Positions 25,957 to 35,837 are shown, counted from the first letter of the stretch. The stretch is DNA of 64,000 nucleotides from JANMDR01 sp031376425 (GCA_031376425.1 JANMDR010000211.1:13614-77613), one strand, 5' to 3'. Translations and numbers: made by a program. Notes: generated by a model from the letters alone, not told the origin.

Positions 25957-28900
25957 ATGTCGAATTTTTTTAACGTTGTTGTCAGAGCGCTCACGCTTTC
26001 TGTGTTGGTGCCGAGCCTAGCGGCTGTCATGTTTATAGCGAGCCCAAAGGCGTCTGCTTTGCCAGTAGTGATTGCTGACTCACCGCCGCTCGACATTAAT
26101 ACCGTTAAGCCAAATATTATGTTTACCTTAGATACCTCAGGCAGTATGCAACTACTGTATGTACCCGATAGATCTGGCAATGTAACCGGTAATAATTGTT
26201 TTAAAAACTCTATTTCAAATCCACTTTACTATGATCCAGCGGTAACTTACGAGCCCCCGCGCAGCTATAACAGTGTTACCAATACCAATACGGTATTTCC
26301 GAACATTACCTATACCGCAGCACCGTGGGATGGATTTAATACCGGTGCAACTTACCGGGAAAACGGGGTCAATAAAACGACAGCGGTAAATTTGTCCACC
26401 AACTTCAGACCAGATTATGAATATGCTTCGGGGTTTAATGCTAATGACCCCGTTGGCGACGGTTATTATATGGCGTATACCCCTATAGCACCTTTTGTTG
26501 CTGCAGGTGCCTTGGCACCGACCGCGGCAATGACCGTTTCCGGTAACCCAGCGGTTCATGAGCGCGGCCGCTGCCACACTGATGCGTCCTATACACGCGT
26601 CAATATGAGTACGCAGTCTGCAGCGCAACAAACAAACTTTGCTAATTGGTTCTCCTACTATCGGTCACGCATGCAAGCGATGAAGTCGGCGGCAGGTATT
26701 GCATTTTCGGAATTAGATAAAGATGAATTCCGAGTTGGTTTTCATAATATTTGGCAGACGCCTGGAAGCTTCCTAAATATCGCGGATTTTAGAGATGCTC
26801 AGCGGCAAACATGGTACGAACGATTTTATGCTTCAGTTCCCACGGGGGGCACTCCATCTAGGCAAGCGGCAATTCGTGTTGGAGAATATTTTAAAACTGG
26901 TGTGATGAGTGGTGTGACAGGTTCAATTGATCCCATTCAAAAATCTTGCCAGGCTAACTACCATATACTTTCCACTGACGGTTATTGGAATGAGGGAACC
27001 CCAGGCTTTAATCCATCGGCAATTTCTCAAGTGGATGTAACCATCCCAGCTACTATTCTTGGCGTGCCAGCTGTGACCGGCCTGACACCTAATGCGCCGT
27101 GGCCTTTAAAGTTTAGGCAATCAGCAGCTGCACTCGCTGGGTCAGAGGTGAATACGGTTACCATGTCTGATATTGCAACTTATTATTGGGCTACCGATCT
27201 GCGACCTACTGGACCACTATCAGCAAATAATGTACCAGCTGGTGAGAAAGATCCTGCCAATTGGCAACACGTAGTATTGTTTGGCGTATCAATTGCAGCG
27301 TCTGGTACCTTACCCTATACTAACGCCAGCGGAAACGTAATCGCCTCTCAAACGGTTGCAGAGATAGCTGCTGGCACCAGAGTGTGGCCTCATCCCACAA
27401 ATAATTCGCCCAGTGCGATTGACGATTTGTGGCACTCTACCGTCAATGCTCGCGGTGATTTTTTTAACGTAAATAATCCGTCACAATTGGCCACTGCGTT
27501 GAGTACGGCACTGCTTGATATCGCAGGCCGTAGCACCTCAGCTGCAAACGTTGGCTTGGCAAACGCAAACTTGACTAGTTCATCAAATAATATTGCGTAT
27601 GTTCCTAGCTATAAACCAGGCTCTTGGATTGGTGACTTGATTGCGAAGAACATTGATGCGAATACCGGAGCAGCAACAACGAATATTTGGAAACACGCCG
27701 ATGTACTCGATGCGCAGGCATTTGGGACGGGCTGGTCAACCAATCGTAAACTGCTTACCCGCGCTGCTGGAGTTACCGTACCGCTTAGATCTGCGTCGAT
27801 TTCACCTACCCAATTGGCTTCATTAGGAGCTACGGTGCCCGCGCGACAAGCTGCGTTAGATTATTTGCGCGGCGATAAAACCAATGAAGACGCGGCTGTT
27901 GGCTACAAATTCAGACCGCGCGCTAACCTATTGGGTGACATCATTAGTTCGGAGCCAGTGGCGATTTCCGCACCAATTGAATTGTATCAGGACAACTACA
28001 ATCCTGGTTACGCGGCGTTTAAGTTGGCCAAAGCTAACCGTACCCCTATGGTTTATTTTGGTGCTAATGACGGATTTTTTCATGCCGTTAATGGTACCAA
28101 CGTAGCGCCTGATATGGGTAAAGAGGTTTGGTCCTACATGCCCAGCGAGCTGTTCCGCCCGGATGCTACTGGCGTAGTAGCGCTCACTTATAAGCCTACC
28201 GACCCACTCCCAAATAAATTTGCGCATAAATATTATGTAGACGCCCGCCCATTTTATCGCGATGTTGATTTTGCGCGAACTACGCAAAATCCAGCAGCCC
28301 CCACTCCAACAGGCACACCAGCCGGCACTGCCCCCCCTGATTGGCGTACAGTATTGATTACGGGAATGGGAAAAGGGGGCAAGAGCTATATCGCGTTTGA
28401 CGTAACCAACCCGCCATTGCAAGGGGCTACGGAGACCGCTATTGCAAGTTCGGGGACTGTATTGTGGGAATTCACCGATCCTGATATGGGTTTTACCTAT
28501 GGATTACCGGTAATTACCAGAACTGAGCGTTATGGTTGGGTGGTAATTTTAGCAAGTGGTTATAACAATATTACCGGGCCGAACGCAGGTAAAGGCATTG
28601 CTTACGTAGTAGATGTGAAAACTGGCGTGCTTCTGCATAAATTTATCACTGCGGACGGTAGCGCCATCGATCCAATTGGTATGGCATATTTAAATACCTT
28701 TATTCCTGATTCGCGTGATTTTCTATCAACAGAAATTTATGCTGGCGATCTTTTTGGTAACATCTGGCGGTTTAATTTAAACGGTACGGCTGCGTATTCT
28801 TCTTCTGGTATAAAGTTTGCGCAATTGAAAGATGCGGCCAACAAAGCCCAACCGATAACGTCTTATCCTTTACCTTATACCGACTCAGTAAGTGGCGACA

Positions 28901-29451
28901 GATTTGTCGGTGTAGGAACCGGAAAGTTATTAAGTTTGGCGGATGTTACCAATGTTGATCCGCAGACCTTTTACAACCTAAGAGATGGGACAAAATTTGC
29001 AACTTCCGTTGTCTCGACGCCAATCGTGCGCGCTGACCTGACGAGTATTGGCCTAGGATCCACTGCCGCCGTAAACACCACAGCAAAAGGTTGGTATCAA
29101 GATTTGGTACTTAATCCTGGTGAGAGGGTTATTAAGGAAATTTCTGTTGAAAATAACGTAGCCATTTATACTTCAATTGCACCGAGTTCAGACGCCTGTG
29201 ATCGAGGAGGAATTGGCACTTTATACGCGCGTACGGCAAGTAACGCGGCAAACCAAATCAGTGGTGCCACTTATATCGGCGGGGTCGTGGGTAGCCCCCC
29301 CATTGCGGGAGTCAGAGTTATTAAAAGGACTGATGGCCAGAATGTGGTGCAAATTCTTGATGGCGCGGGTGCGCTTACTGTGTTGTCCAATATTCTCTTC
29401 CCGAGCGGCTTCGTAGGAACTATCGTGAATTATCGCGAAATTCTTGAATAG
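25957..29451 (+). CDS. pilY1: Pilus tip adhesin PilY1/PilC
   Basis: 1164 residues with a signal peptide (LTLSVLVPSLAAVMFIASPKASA). Close behind is a von Willebrand A-like region with the metal-site motif DTSGSM (Asp59, Ser61, Ser63). The C-terminal half is the PilC beta-propeller: MVYFGANDGFFHAVNGTNV, EVWSYMPSELF, KSYIAFDVTNP and YAGDLFGNIWRFN. The usual EF-hand-like calcium loop before YAGDL is not evident in standard form (DSRDFLSTEI). PilY1 sits at the pilus tip, aids adhesion, twitching and surface sensing. It closes the minor pilin operon. Confidence 0.93.
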   Translation: MSNFFNVVVRALTLSVLVPSLAAVMFIASPKASALPVVIADSPPLDINTVKPNIMFTLDTSGSMQLLYVPDRSGNVTGNNCFKNSISNPLYYDPAVTYEPPRSYNSVTNTNTVFPNITYTAAPWDGFNTGATYRENGVNKTTAVNLSTNFRPDYEYASGFNANDPVGDGYYMAYTPIAPFVAAGALAPTAAMTVSGNPAVHERGRCHTDASYTRVNMSTQSAAQQTNFANWFSYYRSRMQAMKSAAGIAFSELDKDEFRVGFHNIWQTPGSFLNIADFRDAQRQTWYERFYASVPTGGTPSRQAAIRVGEYFKTGVMSGVTGSIDPIQKSCQANYHILSTDGYWNEGTPGFNPSAISQVDVTIPATILGVPAVTGLTPNAPWPLKFRQSAAALAGSEVNTVTMSDIATYYWATDLRPTGPLSANNVPAGEKDPANWQHVVLFGVSIAASGTLPYTNASGNVIASQTVAEIAAGTRVWPHPTNNSPSAIDDLWHSTVNARGDFFNVNNPSQLATALSTALLDIAGRSTSAANVGLANANLTSSSNNIAYVPSYKPGSWIGDLIAKNIDANTGAATTNIWKHADVLDAQAFGTGWSTNRKLLTRAAGVTVPLRSASISPTQLASLGATVPARQAALDYLRGDKTNEDAAVGYKFRPRANLLGDIISSEPVAISAPIELYQDNYNPGYAAFKLAKANRTPMVYFGANDGFFHAVNGTNVAPDMGKEVWSYMPSELFRPDATGVVALTYKPTDPLPNKFAHKYYVDARPFYRDVDFARTTQNPAAPTPTGTPAGTAPPDWRTVLITGMGKGGKSYIAFDVTNPPLQGATETAIASSGTVLWEFTDPDMGFTYGLPVITRTERYGWVVILASGYNNITGPNAGKGIAYVVDVKTGVLLHKFITADGSAIDPIGMAYLNTFIPDSRDFLSTEIYAGDLFGNIWRFNLNGTAAYSSSGIKFAQLKDAANKAQPITSYPLPYTDSVSGDRFVGVGTGKLLSLADVTNVDPQTFYNLRDGTKFATSVVSTPIVRADLTSIGLGSTAAVNTTAKGWYQDLVLNPGERVIKEISVENNVAIYTSIAPSSDACDRGGIGTLYARTASNAANQISGATYIGGVVGSPPIAGVRVIKRTDGQNVVQILDGAGALTVLSNILFPSGFVGTIVNYREILE

Positions 29452-29488
29452 CAAATATTGATTAGCGGATTTACTCTTTAGAAACCAA

Positions 29489-29534
29489 GGGTGCAGTGAC
29501 TTCTGGAAGCAACTACGTAAGAAGTCACTCACCC
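29489..29534. terminator. Long inverted repeat between pilY1 and cupin genes
   Basis: Arms 29489-29504 and 29520-29534 pair over 15 bp with one bulged base and a 15-nt loop (core AGTGACTTCT against AGAAGTCACT). It follows pilY1 and reaches into the end of the convergent cupin gene. There is no T-tract on either strand, so it may be an mRNA-stabilising 3' hairpin or a factor-assisted bidirectional terminator. Confidence 0.5.
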
Positions 29535-29887
29535 ACCAAATGCGTTTCGTTATGCTCATAACCAGGCACGCACACACAAAGAATTACCAAATCGGTGCCA
29601 CCGATATTGCTTACGTTATGAACTGTTTTGGGTGCTATTGTGATGGTGTCGCCACTGTGAACCTCAAAGCTTTTGTCACCTAACTGCATCCGACCTACCC
29701 CTTGGGTAACTATATAAATTTCCTCTGATAAGGTATGCAGATGCGTATGGGTTGATGTGCCCACGGGTATTGTGGCTTCAGCAACACTGGCTCCTATATT
29801 CCCATGTATATGAGGATGCATCATTTCACGAATGATAGAGCCATCTTTAGTGATGTATGGTTTTAGTTGTGCATAATGCGAAATCAT
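29525..29887 (-). CDS. Cupin domain protein
   Basis: A 120-residue single cupin barrel. Motif 1 is THTHLHTLSEEIYIVTQG, with His/His/Glu metal ligands, and motif 2 is HSGDTITIAPKTVHNV, with its His. A small cupin of this kind may be an isomerase, a dioxygenase or a metal-dependent binding protein; nothing here tells which. Its ATG overlaps the gtrA-like stop by 4 bp, so it is the last gene of a three-gene operon. The substrate is unknown. Confidence 0.85.
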   Translation of the reverse strand: MISHYAQLKPYITKDGSIIREMMHPHIHGNIGASVAEATIPVGTSTHTHLHTLSEEIYIVTQGVGRMQLGDKSFEVHSGDTITIAPKTVHNVSNIGGTDLVILCVCVPGYEHNETHLVGE

Positions 29888-30306
29888 AACTGGTGCTCTT
29901 TCGGGCGAAAAATAAAGCGCCGCATTAAAAAATAATTAATGGGTACGAGGGATAGTTCCGCTATAAATTTAGCAACTAGTTTATCCAGCAATAGCCATTG
30001 CATCAATCCCAGTATTAATGCGGTAGACACCGCCCATCCAAAAAGCCAAAGCACGGCATATTTCCAAATTTGGGAGGTGGTGTTTACGCGATGGGCAGCG
30101 GGGGCGGTATCTTTAAAAGTGCCGAATTTATGCATCAAAAAGCCAGCAACTGCACCAACCCCGCGTGCCAGCGCTTGGGATAGAGGAATGCCAAAAAAAT
30201 AACTGGCAAGCGCAAAAGTAACAAAGTCAATAAGCCACGATAATCCCATCACTACCACATAGCGCAACCACATTGGGATCATTTGTAGCGTCGGCGTTGA
30301 TTTCAC
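29884..30306 (-). CDS. GtrA-like membrane protein
   Basis: 140 residues with four predicted membrane helices: RYVVVMGLSWLIDFVTFALA, an ALARGVGAVAGFLMHKFGTF helix, the YAVLWLFGWAVSTALILGL helix and a last one ending NYFLMRRFIF. The helix pattern, FGTF and NYFLMRRFIF are GtrA hallmarks. Characterised members help transfer lipid-linked glucosyl or other sugars across the inner membrane. No glycosyltransferase gene is adjacent. It overlaps both neighbours by 4 bp, so production is coupled to them. Confidence 0.85.
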   Translation of the reverse strand: MKSTPTLQMIPMWLRYVVVMGLSWLIDFVTFALASYFFGIPLSQALARGVGAVAGFLMHKFGTFKDTAPAAHRVNTTSQIWKYAVLWLFGWAVSTALILGLMQWLLLDKLVAKFIAELSLVPINYFLMRRFIFRPKEHQL

Positions 30307-31991
30307 GCTAGCATCGCCTTTGCCACCGCTTCCGCAACTTCAATGCCATCTATTCCCGCTGAAAGTATGCCCCCCGCATAGCTTGCGCCTTCGCCAGCGG
30401 GGTATAGCCCTTTGGTATTCGTGCTTTGAAAGTCTGCGCCGCGCGGAATGCGCAACGGGGAGGATGTACGGGTTTCCACGCCGGTTAGAATTGCATCGCG
30501 CATGGCAAAGCCGCGTATTTGTTTGTCAAACGCCGGTATTGCTTCTTGAATCGCGCGGATGGCGTAATCGGGGAGGGCGGCGTTTTCTGGGTTGGTTAAA
30601 TCGCATAAATTGACCCCAGGTTTATAGGATGGCTCGACGCTTCCAAAGGCTGAAGAAGGCGTGTTGTTCAAAAAATCACCGACCAATTGCGCTGGCGCAC
30701 AATAGGTTCCGCCACCCAGTTCAAACGCGCGGCTCTCCCAAAATCGCTGGAAGCCAATTCCGGCTAACGCGTCCGGCGCATCGGGTTCTACTGTAGTGGC
30801 GCGATAATCGGCAGGCGATATGCCCACCACAATTCCCGCATTAGCATTGCGCTCATTACGTGAATACTGGCTCATCCCGTTAGTAACCACTCGCTTTTCT
30901 TCCGATGTGGCAGCTACCACAGTGCCACCGGGGCACATGCAAAAGCTATAAACGCTGCGGCCATTTGATGCATGATGTACTAGTTTGTAGTCGGCCGCGC
31001 CAATAATGGGGTTACCGGCAGCGGCACCGAGGCGCGCGCGATCTACAACTGCCTGCGGGTGTTCGATGCGAAAGCCGATAGAAAATGGCTTTGCTTCCAT
31101 AGCAACGCCGCGTTTATAGAGCATCTCAAAGGTATCACGGGCGCTGTGGCCTACGCAAAATACCACGTGATCAGCCCGTAAAAAATAGGTGGACTGCGTT
31201 TTAAGATCAAATACTGAAATACCGCGACAAACATTGTTTTCGATTTCAACATCCGTAACCCGTTGGGTGAAGCGTACCTCGCCACCAAGGGCGATGATCT
31301 CGTTACGAATTTTTTCCACCACACCAACAAGGCGAAATGTACCAACATGGGGTTTAGCCACATACATAATTTCCGGTGGGGCACCTGCCTTCACGAACTC
31401 CTGCATCACCTTGCGCCCTAAAAAGCGCGGGTCTTTCACTTGGCTATACAGTTTGCCATCAGAGAACGTGCCTGCGCCGCCCTCGCCAAACTGCACGTTT
31501 GATTCCGGATCTAAGGTGCGTTTCCGCCACAAGCCCCATGTATCCTGAGTGCGCTCACGCATTGATTTTCCCCGTTCCAATACAATAGGCCGCAAGCCCA
31601 TTTGCGCTAATAGTAGTGCCGCAAATATGCCGCAGGGGCCAAACCCAACAATCACTGGGCGCAACGCCTCAGTCTTCCTGTCTAAGCTACTGGGTGCCGC
31701 GCTAAAGTGGTCGGGTGATGCATTGCCAACAAACGCGTAATCCATATTCGGCGTAGGCAGCACATGCGGATCGTTTACAAACCGTTTATAGACACTATCG
31801 GCATTGGCTATTTCCACATCTACAATGTAAACCAATAAAATCGCATGGCGCTTCCGCGCATCGTGGCTGCGCTTGAAAATATTAAAACGCAGCAGATCGA
31901 CTGATCTAATATGTAATCGCTTAAGTATTGCGCGTTCCAGCGCAGACTCGTCGTGATCAATAGGTAAGCGAATTTCAGTTATTCGAAGCAT
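30303..31991 (-). CDS. NAD(P)/FAD-dependent oxidoreductase (COG2509 type)
   Basis: 562 residues. The N-terminal 95 residues form a separate small domain (LRITEIRLPIDHDESALERA). A Rossmann FAD site follows (PVIVGFGPCGIFAALLLAQMG). Then come the family blocks NVQFGEGGAGTFSDGKLYS, VVFCVGHSARDTFEML and YPAGEGASYAGGILSAG. This family of uncharacterised FAD dehydrogenases is widespread in bacteria. It heads the operon with GtrA and cupin genes. The ATG at 31991 has no good ribosome binding site of its own; the only strong one lies 20 nt upstream before a tiny out-of-frame ORF. Confidence 0.88.
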   Translation of the reverse strand: MLRITEIRLPIDHDESALERAILKRLHIRSVDLLRFNIFKRSHDARKRHAILLVYIVDVEIANADSVYKRFVNDPHVLPTPNMDYAFVGNASPDHFSAAPSSLDRKTEALRPVIVGFGPCGIFAALLLAQMGLRPIVLERGKSMRERTQDTWGLWRKRTLDPESNVQFGEGGAGTFSDGKLYSQVKDPRFLGRKVMQEFVKAGAPPEIMYVAKPHVGTFRLVGVVEKIRNEIIALGGEVRFTQRVTDVEIENNVCRGISVFDLKTQSTYFLRADHVVFCVGHSARDTFEMLYKRGVAMEAKPFSIGFRIEHPQAVVDRARLGAAAGNPIIGAADYKLVHHASNGRSVYSFCMCPGGTVVAATSEEKRVVTNGMSQYSRNERNANAGIVVGISPADYRATTVEPDAPDALAGIGFQRFWESRAFELGGGTYCAPAQLVGDFLNNTPSSAFGSVEPSYKPGVNLCDLTNPENAALPDYAIRAIQEAIPAFDKQIRGFAMRDAILTGVETRTSSPLRIPRGADFQSTNTKGLYPAGEGASYAGGILSAGIDGIEVAEAVAKAMLA

Positions 31992-32142
31992 GTGCTGCCA
32001 TAAAGTATTTTTCCTTTAAAATATTATTCCTTGGGGATATCAATTTTAATGGCTTTCGTAGGCTGCAAACGCGTGAAATGACTGAAAACCCACATATAAT
32101 TTGTCTGTCACTTCAATTCAGCGCAAAAAAACGCCGCAACAC

Positions 32143-32172
32143 TTGCGCATTGACGCAAAAACGCTGTATACT
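32143..32172 (+). promoter_or_regulatory. Promoter of the spc ribosomal protein operon
   Basis: TTGCGC (32143-32148) and TATACT (32167-32172) are 18 bp apart, about 155 nt before rplN. The -10 is near consensus. It would drive rplN and the genes behind it independently of any S10 operon. Confidence 0.6.
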
Positions 32173-32328
32173 TATGGACTTGAGTTTGTAATCGTAGTGC
32201 GCAGCAAAAAGTTTGAGTAAAGCAGCCTTCAAACTTCCACAGAATTTCTCAACCTGTTGGTGTTTTTGACACCGACCTAAGACGGATCCAAAACTAACCG
32301 CCTAGCGGCTAAGTTGGAGATAAAAATC
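32173..32328 (+). other. Structured 5' leader of rplN
   Basis: The gene-free stretch 31992-32328 holds the FAD gene's upstream region, the spc promoter and this leader. I see three short hairpins: AAGTTTGA with TCAAACTT (8 bp), GGTGT with ACACC, and CCGC with GCGG. The ribosome binding site GGAG follows the last. The stems are visible; autoregulation by a ribosomal protein is only a possibility. Confidence 0.45.
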
Positions 32329-32697
32329 ATGATTCAGATGCAGTCGATTCTCGACGTGGCCGACAATACTGGCGCGCGTTCTGTGATGTGTATCAAGGTG
32401 CTTGGTGGATCTAAGCGCCGTTACGCAGGCATTGGTGATGTAATTAAGGTTTGTATTAAGTCTGCGCAGCCACGTGGCCGCGTTAAAAAAGGCGAAGTAT
32501 ACACAGCCGTAGTTGTGCGCACTGCTAAAGGTGTGCGTCGTGCAGATGGTTCGCTCATCAAGTTTGACGGCAATGCAGCCGTTTTGCTTAATGCCAAGCT
32601 TGAGCCAATCGGTACACGTATTTTCGGGCCAGTAACGCGTGAATTGCGTACTGAGCGTTTTATGAAAATCGTTTCCCTAGCGCCAGAAGTGCTGTAA
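32329..32697 (+). CDS. rplN: 50S ribosomal protein L14 (uL14)
   Basis: 122 residues, the standard length, starting [17 protein letters not shown] and ending [10 protein letters not shown]. It contains the [15 protein letters not shown] and [15 protein letters not shown] ([11 protein letters not shown]) signature parts. The start is the ATG at 32329, preceded by GGAG; an upstream in-frame ATG has no signal. L14 contacts the 16S rRNA across the subunit interface. In most proteobacteria rpsQ lies directly upstream; here it does not, and rplN is the first gene of the cluster. Confidence 0.97.
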   Translation: MIQMQSILDVADNTGARSVMCIKVLGGSKRRYAGIGDVIKVCIKSAQPRGRVKKGEVYTAVVVRTAKGVRRADGSLIKFDGNAAVLLNAKLEPIGTRIFGPVTRELRTERFMKIVSLAPEVL

Positions 32698-32707
32698 GGA
32701 GCAGATC

Positions 32708-33046
32708 ATGAATAAAATTCGTAAAGGCGACCAGGTTGTTATTTTAACTGGTAAAGATAAAGGCAAGCGCGGTACTGTTTTGCAGACCGTTACTGCTGAC
32801 AATAAAGTTATTGTCGAGGGTGTGAATCGTGCCAAGAAGCATGAGAAACCAAACCCAATGAAAAACACCACTGGTGGCATTGTTGAAAAAGAAATGCCAA
32901 TTCAGGTTTCCAATATTGCGATTTTTAACTCGGCATCGGGTAAAGCGGATCGTGTTGGATTTAAGATTTTGCCAGCAGCAAAAGTAGGTGAGAAGGCGCG
33001 CAAAGTTCGCGTATTCAAGTCTACCGGCGCTCAGGTCGATGCGTAA
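32708..33046 (+). CDS. rplX: 50S ribosomal protein L24 (uL24)
   Basis: 112 residues. The KOW motif is at the N-terminus: [19 protein letters not shown], followed by [16 protein letters not shown]24 starts assembly of the large subunit by binding the 5' part of 23S rRNA. The C-terminal ten residues (STGAQVDA) are slightly longer than in E. coli. It sits 10 nt after rplN with a GGAG site at the junction. Confidence 0.96.
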   Translation: MNKIRKGDQVVILTGKDKGKRGTVLQTVTADNKVIVEGVNRAKKHEKPNPMKNTTGGIVEKEMPIQVSNIAIFNSASGKADRVGFKILPAAKVGEKARKVRVFKSTGAQVDA

Positions 33047-33057
33047 GGGGAACTGAT

Positions 33058-33597
33058 ATGGCACGTTTACAAGATCATTACAAAGCAGTAATCGCTCCGG
33101 CGTTGATTAAGCAGTTTGGCTACAAATCAACTATGGAAGTACCGCGTATCACTAAAATCACCTTGAACATGGGTGTGGGTGAAGCGGTAGCAGACAAGAA
33201 AGTTATGGATCACGCAGTGGGTGATATGACTAAGATTGCTGGTCAAAAGCCAGTAGTTACATTGTCGAAAAAATCGATCGCTGGCTTTAAAATCCGCGAT
33301 AACTATCCAATCGGTTGTATGGTTACATTGCGCTCTAATACGATGTACGAATTCCTCGATCGCTTGATTACGGTTGCTCTGCCGCGTGTGCGCGACTTCC
33401 GTGGTATTCCTGGTAAATCTTTTGATGGCCGTGGTAACTACAACATGGGCATTAAAGAGCAGATCATTTTCCCTGAAATTGATTACGACAAAATTGATGT
33501 GTTGCGCGGTATGAACATTTCAATTACAACCACTGCTAAGACGGATGCTGAAGCTAAGGCGCTGTTGACTGCATTTAAATTTCCATTCAGAGGCTGA
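33058..33597 (+). CDS. rplE: 50S ribosomal protein L5 (uL5)
   Basis: 179 residues, the standard length. It carries the conserved [25 protein letters not shown] and [18 protein letters not shown] blocks. L5 binds 5S rRNA and the P-site tRNA at the central protuberance. In E. coli the S8 repressor binds mRNA at the rplE start; I did not see an obvious copy of that structure here. The spacing from rplX is 11 nt with AGGGGA as binding site. Confidence 0.97.
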   Translation: MARLQDHYKAVIAPALIKQFGYKSTMEVPRITKITLNMGVGEAVADKKVMDHAVGDMTKIAGQKPVVTLSKKSIAGFKIRDNYPIGCMVTLRSNTMYEFLDRLITVALPRVRDFRGIPGKSFDGRGNYNMGIKEQIIFPEIDYDKIDVLRGMNISITTTAKTDAEAKALLTAFKFPFRG

Positions 33598-33604
33598 GGC
33601 TAAC

Positions 33605-33910
33605 GTGGCTAAACTTTCACTGATTAACCGTGAGCAAAAGCGTCGCAAGCTGGCTGAAAAGTTCGCTCCAAAACGCGAAGAATTGATGAAAATTATCAAT
33701 AACGCTAGTGCAAGCGAAGAAGACCGCTACCAAGCGCGTTTGAAATTGCAATCATTTCCGCGTAACGCCTATCCAACACGTCAACGTAACCGTTGCGCAT
33801 TGACTGGTCGTCCACGTGGTACTTATCAAAAATTTGGTTTAGGCCGCATCAAGCTGCGTGAAGCCATTATGCGCGGGGAAGTCCCCGGCGTAACAAAAGC
33901 TAGCTGGTAA
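33605..33910 (+). CDS. rpsN: 30S ribosomal protein S14 (uS14)
   Basis: 101 residues, the long zinc-free form: no CxxC motifs are present, and the ending PGVTKASW is typical. It starts at a GTG at 33605, supported by spacing and by the [13 protein letters not shown] start. Blocks [27 protein letters not shown] in two parts ([21 protein letters not shown]) are conserved. It helps assemble the 30S head. Confidence 0.97.
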   Translation: MAKLSLINREQKRRKLAEKFAPKREELMKIINNASASEEDRYQARLKLQSFPRNAYPTRQRNRCALTGRPRGTYQKFGLGRIKLREAIMRGEVPGVTKASW

Positions 33911-33927
33911 TTGAGCGGAGATAAATT

Positions 33928-34323
33928 ATGAGCATGAGTGATCCAATTGCCGATATGTTGACCCGCATTCGTAATGCGCAACAGTCGGAAAAAGTAAATG
34001 TGATGATGCCTTCTTCAAAAGTGAAGGTAGCAATCGCTAAAGTACTTAAAGCTGAAGGCTATATTGAAGACTTCATCGTTTCAACCGCTGATGGTAAATC
34101 AGAGTTGAGCGTTGGTCTAAAGTATTACGCTGGCAAGCCGGTTATCGAGAAGATTGAGCGCGTATCGCGTCCAGGGTTGCGTATTTATCGCGGCCATGAA
34201 GACATCAAGCCGGTCATGAATGGTCTGGGTGTTGCGATTGTATCGACATCCCGTGGCGTTATGACTGATCGTGCTGCTCGCCAATCTGGCGTGGGTGGCG
34301 AAGTCATCTGCATCGTGGTTTAA
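33928..34323 (+). CDS. rpsH: 30S ribosomal protein S8 (uS8)
   Basis: 131 residues. It begins [18 protein letters not shown] and ends with [11 protein letters not shown], with [20 protein letters not shown] before that. S8 binds the central domain of 16S rRNA and, in E. coli, represses the spc operon. It is 17 nt downstream of rpsN with GGAG. Confidence 0.97.
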   Translation: MSMSDPIADMLTRIRNAQQSEKVNVMMPSSKVKVAIAKVLKAEGYIEDFIVSTADGKSELSVGLKYYAGKPVIEKIERVSRPGLRIYRGHEDIKPVMNGLGVAIVSTSRGVMTDRAARQSGVGGEVICIVV

Positions 34324-34333
34324 GGGGAAAATA

Positions 34334-34867
34334 ATGTCACGCGTTGGTAAACTCCCAATTATTCTGCCTGCAAAGGTTGAACTCTCAGTAGGCGAAACTC
34401 AGATTGTAGTGAAGGGTCCTTTAGGAACCTTAACGCAAGCTGCATCTAGCCATGTCATTATCAAGAAAGACGGCAGTACCGTTACTCTTGAAGCTGTTGG
34501 CGAAAGCAAAACAGCAAATGCGATGTCGGGCACCTTGCGTGCGCTTCTCGCAAATATGGTTCAAGGTGTTGATAAGGGTTTCGAGAAAAAATTGCAACTC
34601 GTTGGTGTGGGTTATAAAGCCGCAGCAGCAGGTAGCAAGCTAAATTTGACTTTAGGCTTTTCGCACCCAGTTGTGCACGATATGCCTGACGGTATTAAAG
34701 TTGAAACGCCGATAGCGACAGAAATCCTTATCAAAGGTATTGACCGTCAAAAAGTTGGTCAAGTTGCTGCGGAAATTCGTGCTTATCGCCCACCTGAGCC
34801 CTATAAAGGCAAAGGCGTACGTTACTTCGGCGAGAAGATCGTGATCAAAGAAACTAAGAAGAAGTAG
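34334..34867 (+). CDS. rplF: 50S ribosomal protein L6 (uL6)
   Basis: 177 residues from the ATG at 34334 ([16 protein letters not shown]), preceded by AAGGGG; in-frame starts upstream overlap rpsH and are not likely. It has the duplicated L6 fold and the C-terminal signature [12 protein letters not shown]6 lies near the sarcin-ricin loop and elongation factor site. Confidence 0.97.
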   Translation: MSRVGKLPIILPAKVELSVGETQIVVKGPLGTLTQAASSHVIIKKDGSTVTLEAVGESKTANAMSGTLRALLANMVQGVDKGFEKKLQLVGVGYKAAAAGSKLNLTLGFSHPVVHDMPDGIKVETPIATEILIKGIDRQKVGQVAAEIRAYRPPEPYKGKGVRYFGEKIVIKETKKK

Positions 34868-34878
34868 TAGGGACTATT

Positions 34879-35235
34879 ATGATTGATAAAAAAGTTTCTC
34901 GTCTACGTCGTGCTGCAAAAACGCGTGCAACGCTTGCGCGTCTAAAAGCAGTTCGCTTATGTGTGATGCGTACCAATACACACATCTACGCGCAAATTCT
35001 CGATGGTTCAGGCTCCAAGGTGCTAGCTTCTGCTTCTACAGTTGAAAAAGAACTCCGTAGTGAAGTTAAAACGGGTTCCAACGTAGCTGCTGCTGTTGCT
35101 GTAGGTAAGCGCATCGCTGAAAGAGCAAAAGCTGCGGGTATTGAAACAGTCGCGTTTGATCGCTCTGGTTTCGCATACCACGGCCGCGTTAAAGCGCTTG
35201 CAGATGCGGCTCGTGAAAGCGGTCTTAAGTTCTAA
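34879..35235 (+). CDS. rplR: 50S ribosomal protein L18 (uL18)
   Basis: 118 residues, basic N-terminus ([19 protein letters not shown]) and conserved [24 protein letters not shown]. It binds 5S rRNA with L5. It is 11 nt after rplF. A 79-nt gap with modest inverted-repeat content follows before rpsE, larger than other gaps in this part of the operon. Confidence 0.97.
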   Translation: MIDKKVSRLRRAAKTRATLARLKAVRLCVMRTNTHIYAQILDGSGSKVLASASTVEKELRSEVKTGSNVAAAVAVGKRIAERAKAAGIETVAFDRSGFAYHGRVKALADAARESGLKF

Positions 35236-35314
35236 TAAGTTCTAACCCTCACTTTTAGAAGCCGCGCTTAAAATTACTTCAGCGCATTTGGCTCTCCTCT
35301 AAGGATTCAAGATT

Positions 35315-35827
35315 ATGGCAAGAAATAACGAACAGCAAGAAGACAAAGGCGACGGCTTACGCGAGAAGATGATCGCCGTTAACCGCGTAACTAAAGTGGT
35401 TAAAGGCGGCCGTATCTTAGGCTTTGCTGCGTTAACAGTGGTTGGTGATGGCGATGGTGCTATTGGCATGGGCAAAGGCAAGTCGCGTGAGGTGCCTGTT
35501 GCTGTGCAAAAAGCGATGGAAATGGCGCGCCGCAAGCTTGTTAAGATTCCGCTTAAGGGTGGAACTTTGCATCACGAAGTTTATGGTAAGCACGGTGGCA
35601 CTAAAGTATTTATGCAGCCGGCGGCCGAAGGTAATGGTATCAAGGCTGGTGGTGCGATGCGCGCAGTGTTTGAGGTAATGGGTATCACCAATATCTCCGC
35701 TAAGTGCCATGGCTCTACGAATCCTTACAACGTGGTACGTGCAACATTAGATGGTTTGGCTAAAATTAGCCGCCCGTCTGAGATCGCCGCCAAGCGTGGT
35801 AAGACCGTTGAAGAAATCTTGGGTTAG
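35315..35827 (+). CDS. rpsE: 30S ribosomal protein S5 (uS5)
   Basis: 170 residues. The double-stranded-RNA-like domain has [18 protein letters not shown] and [20 protein letters not shown], and the C-terminal half has [21 protein letters not shown]5 lines the mRNA entry and affects decoding accuracy. It starts with ATG at 35315 after a CTAAGGA site. Standard length for the order. Confidence 0.97.
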   Translation: MARNNEQQEDKGDGLREKMIAVNRVTKVVKGGRILGFAALTVVGDGDGAIGMGKGKSREVPVAVQKAMEMARRKLVKIPLKGGTLHHEVYGKHGGTKVFMQPAAEGNGIKAGGAMRAVFEVMGITNISAKCHGSTNPYNVVRATLDGLAKISRPSEIAAKRGKTVEEILG

Positions 35828-35837
35828 GAAGACGACT

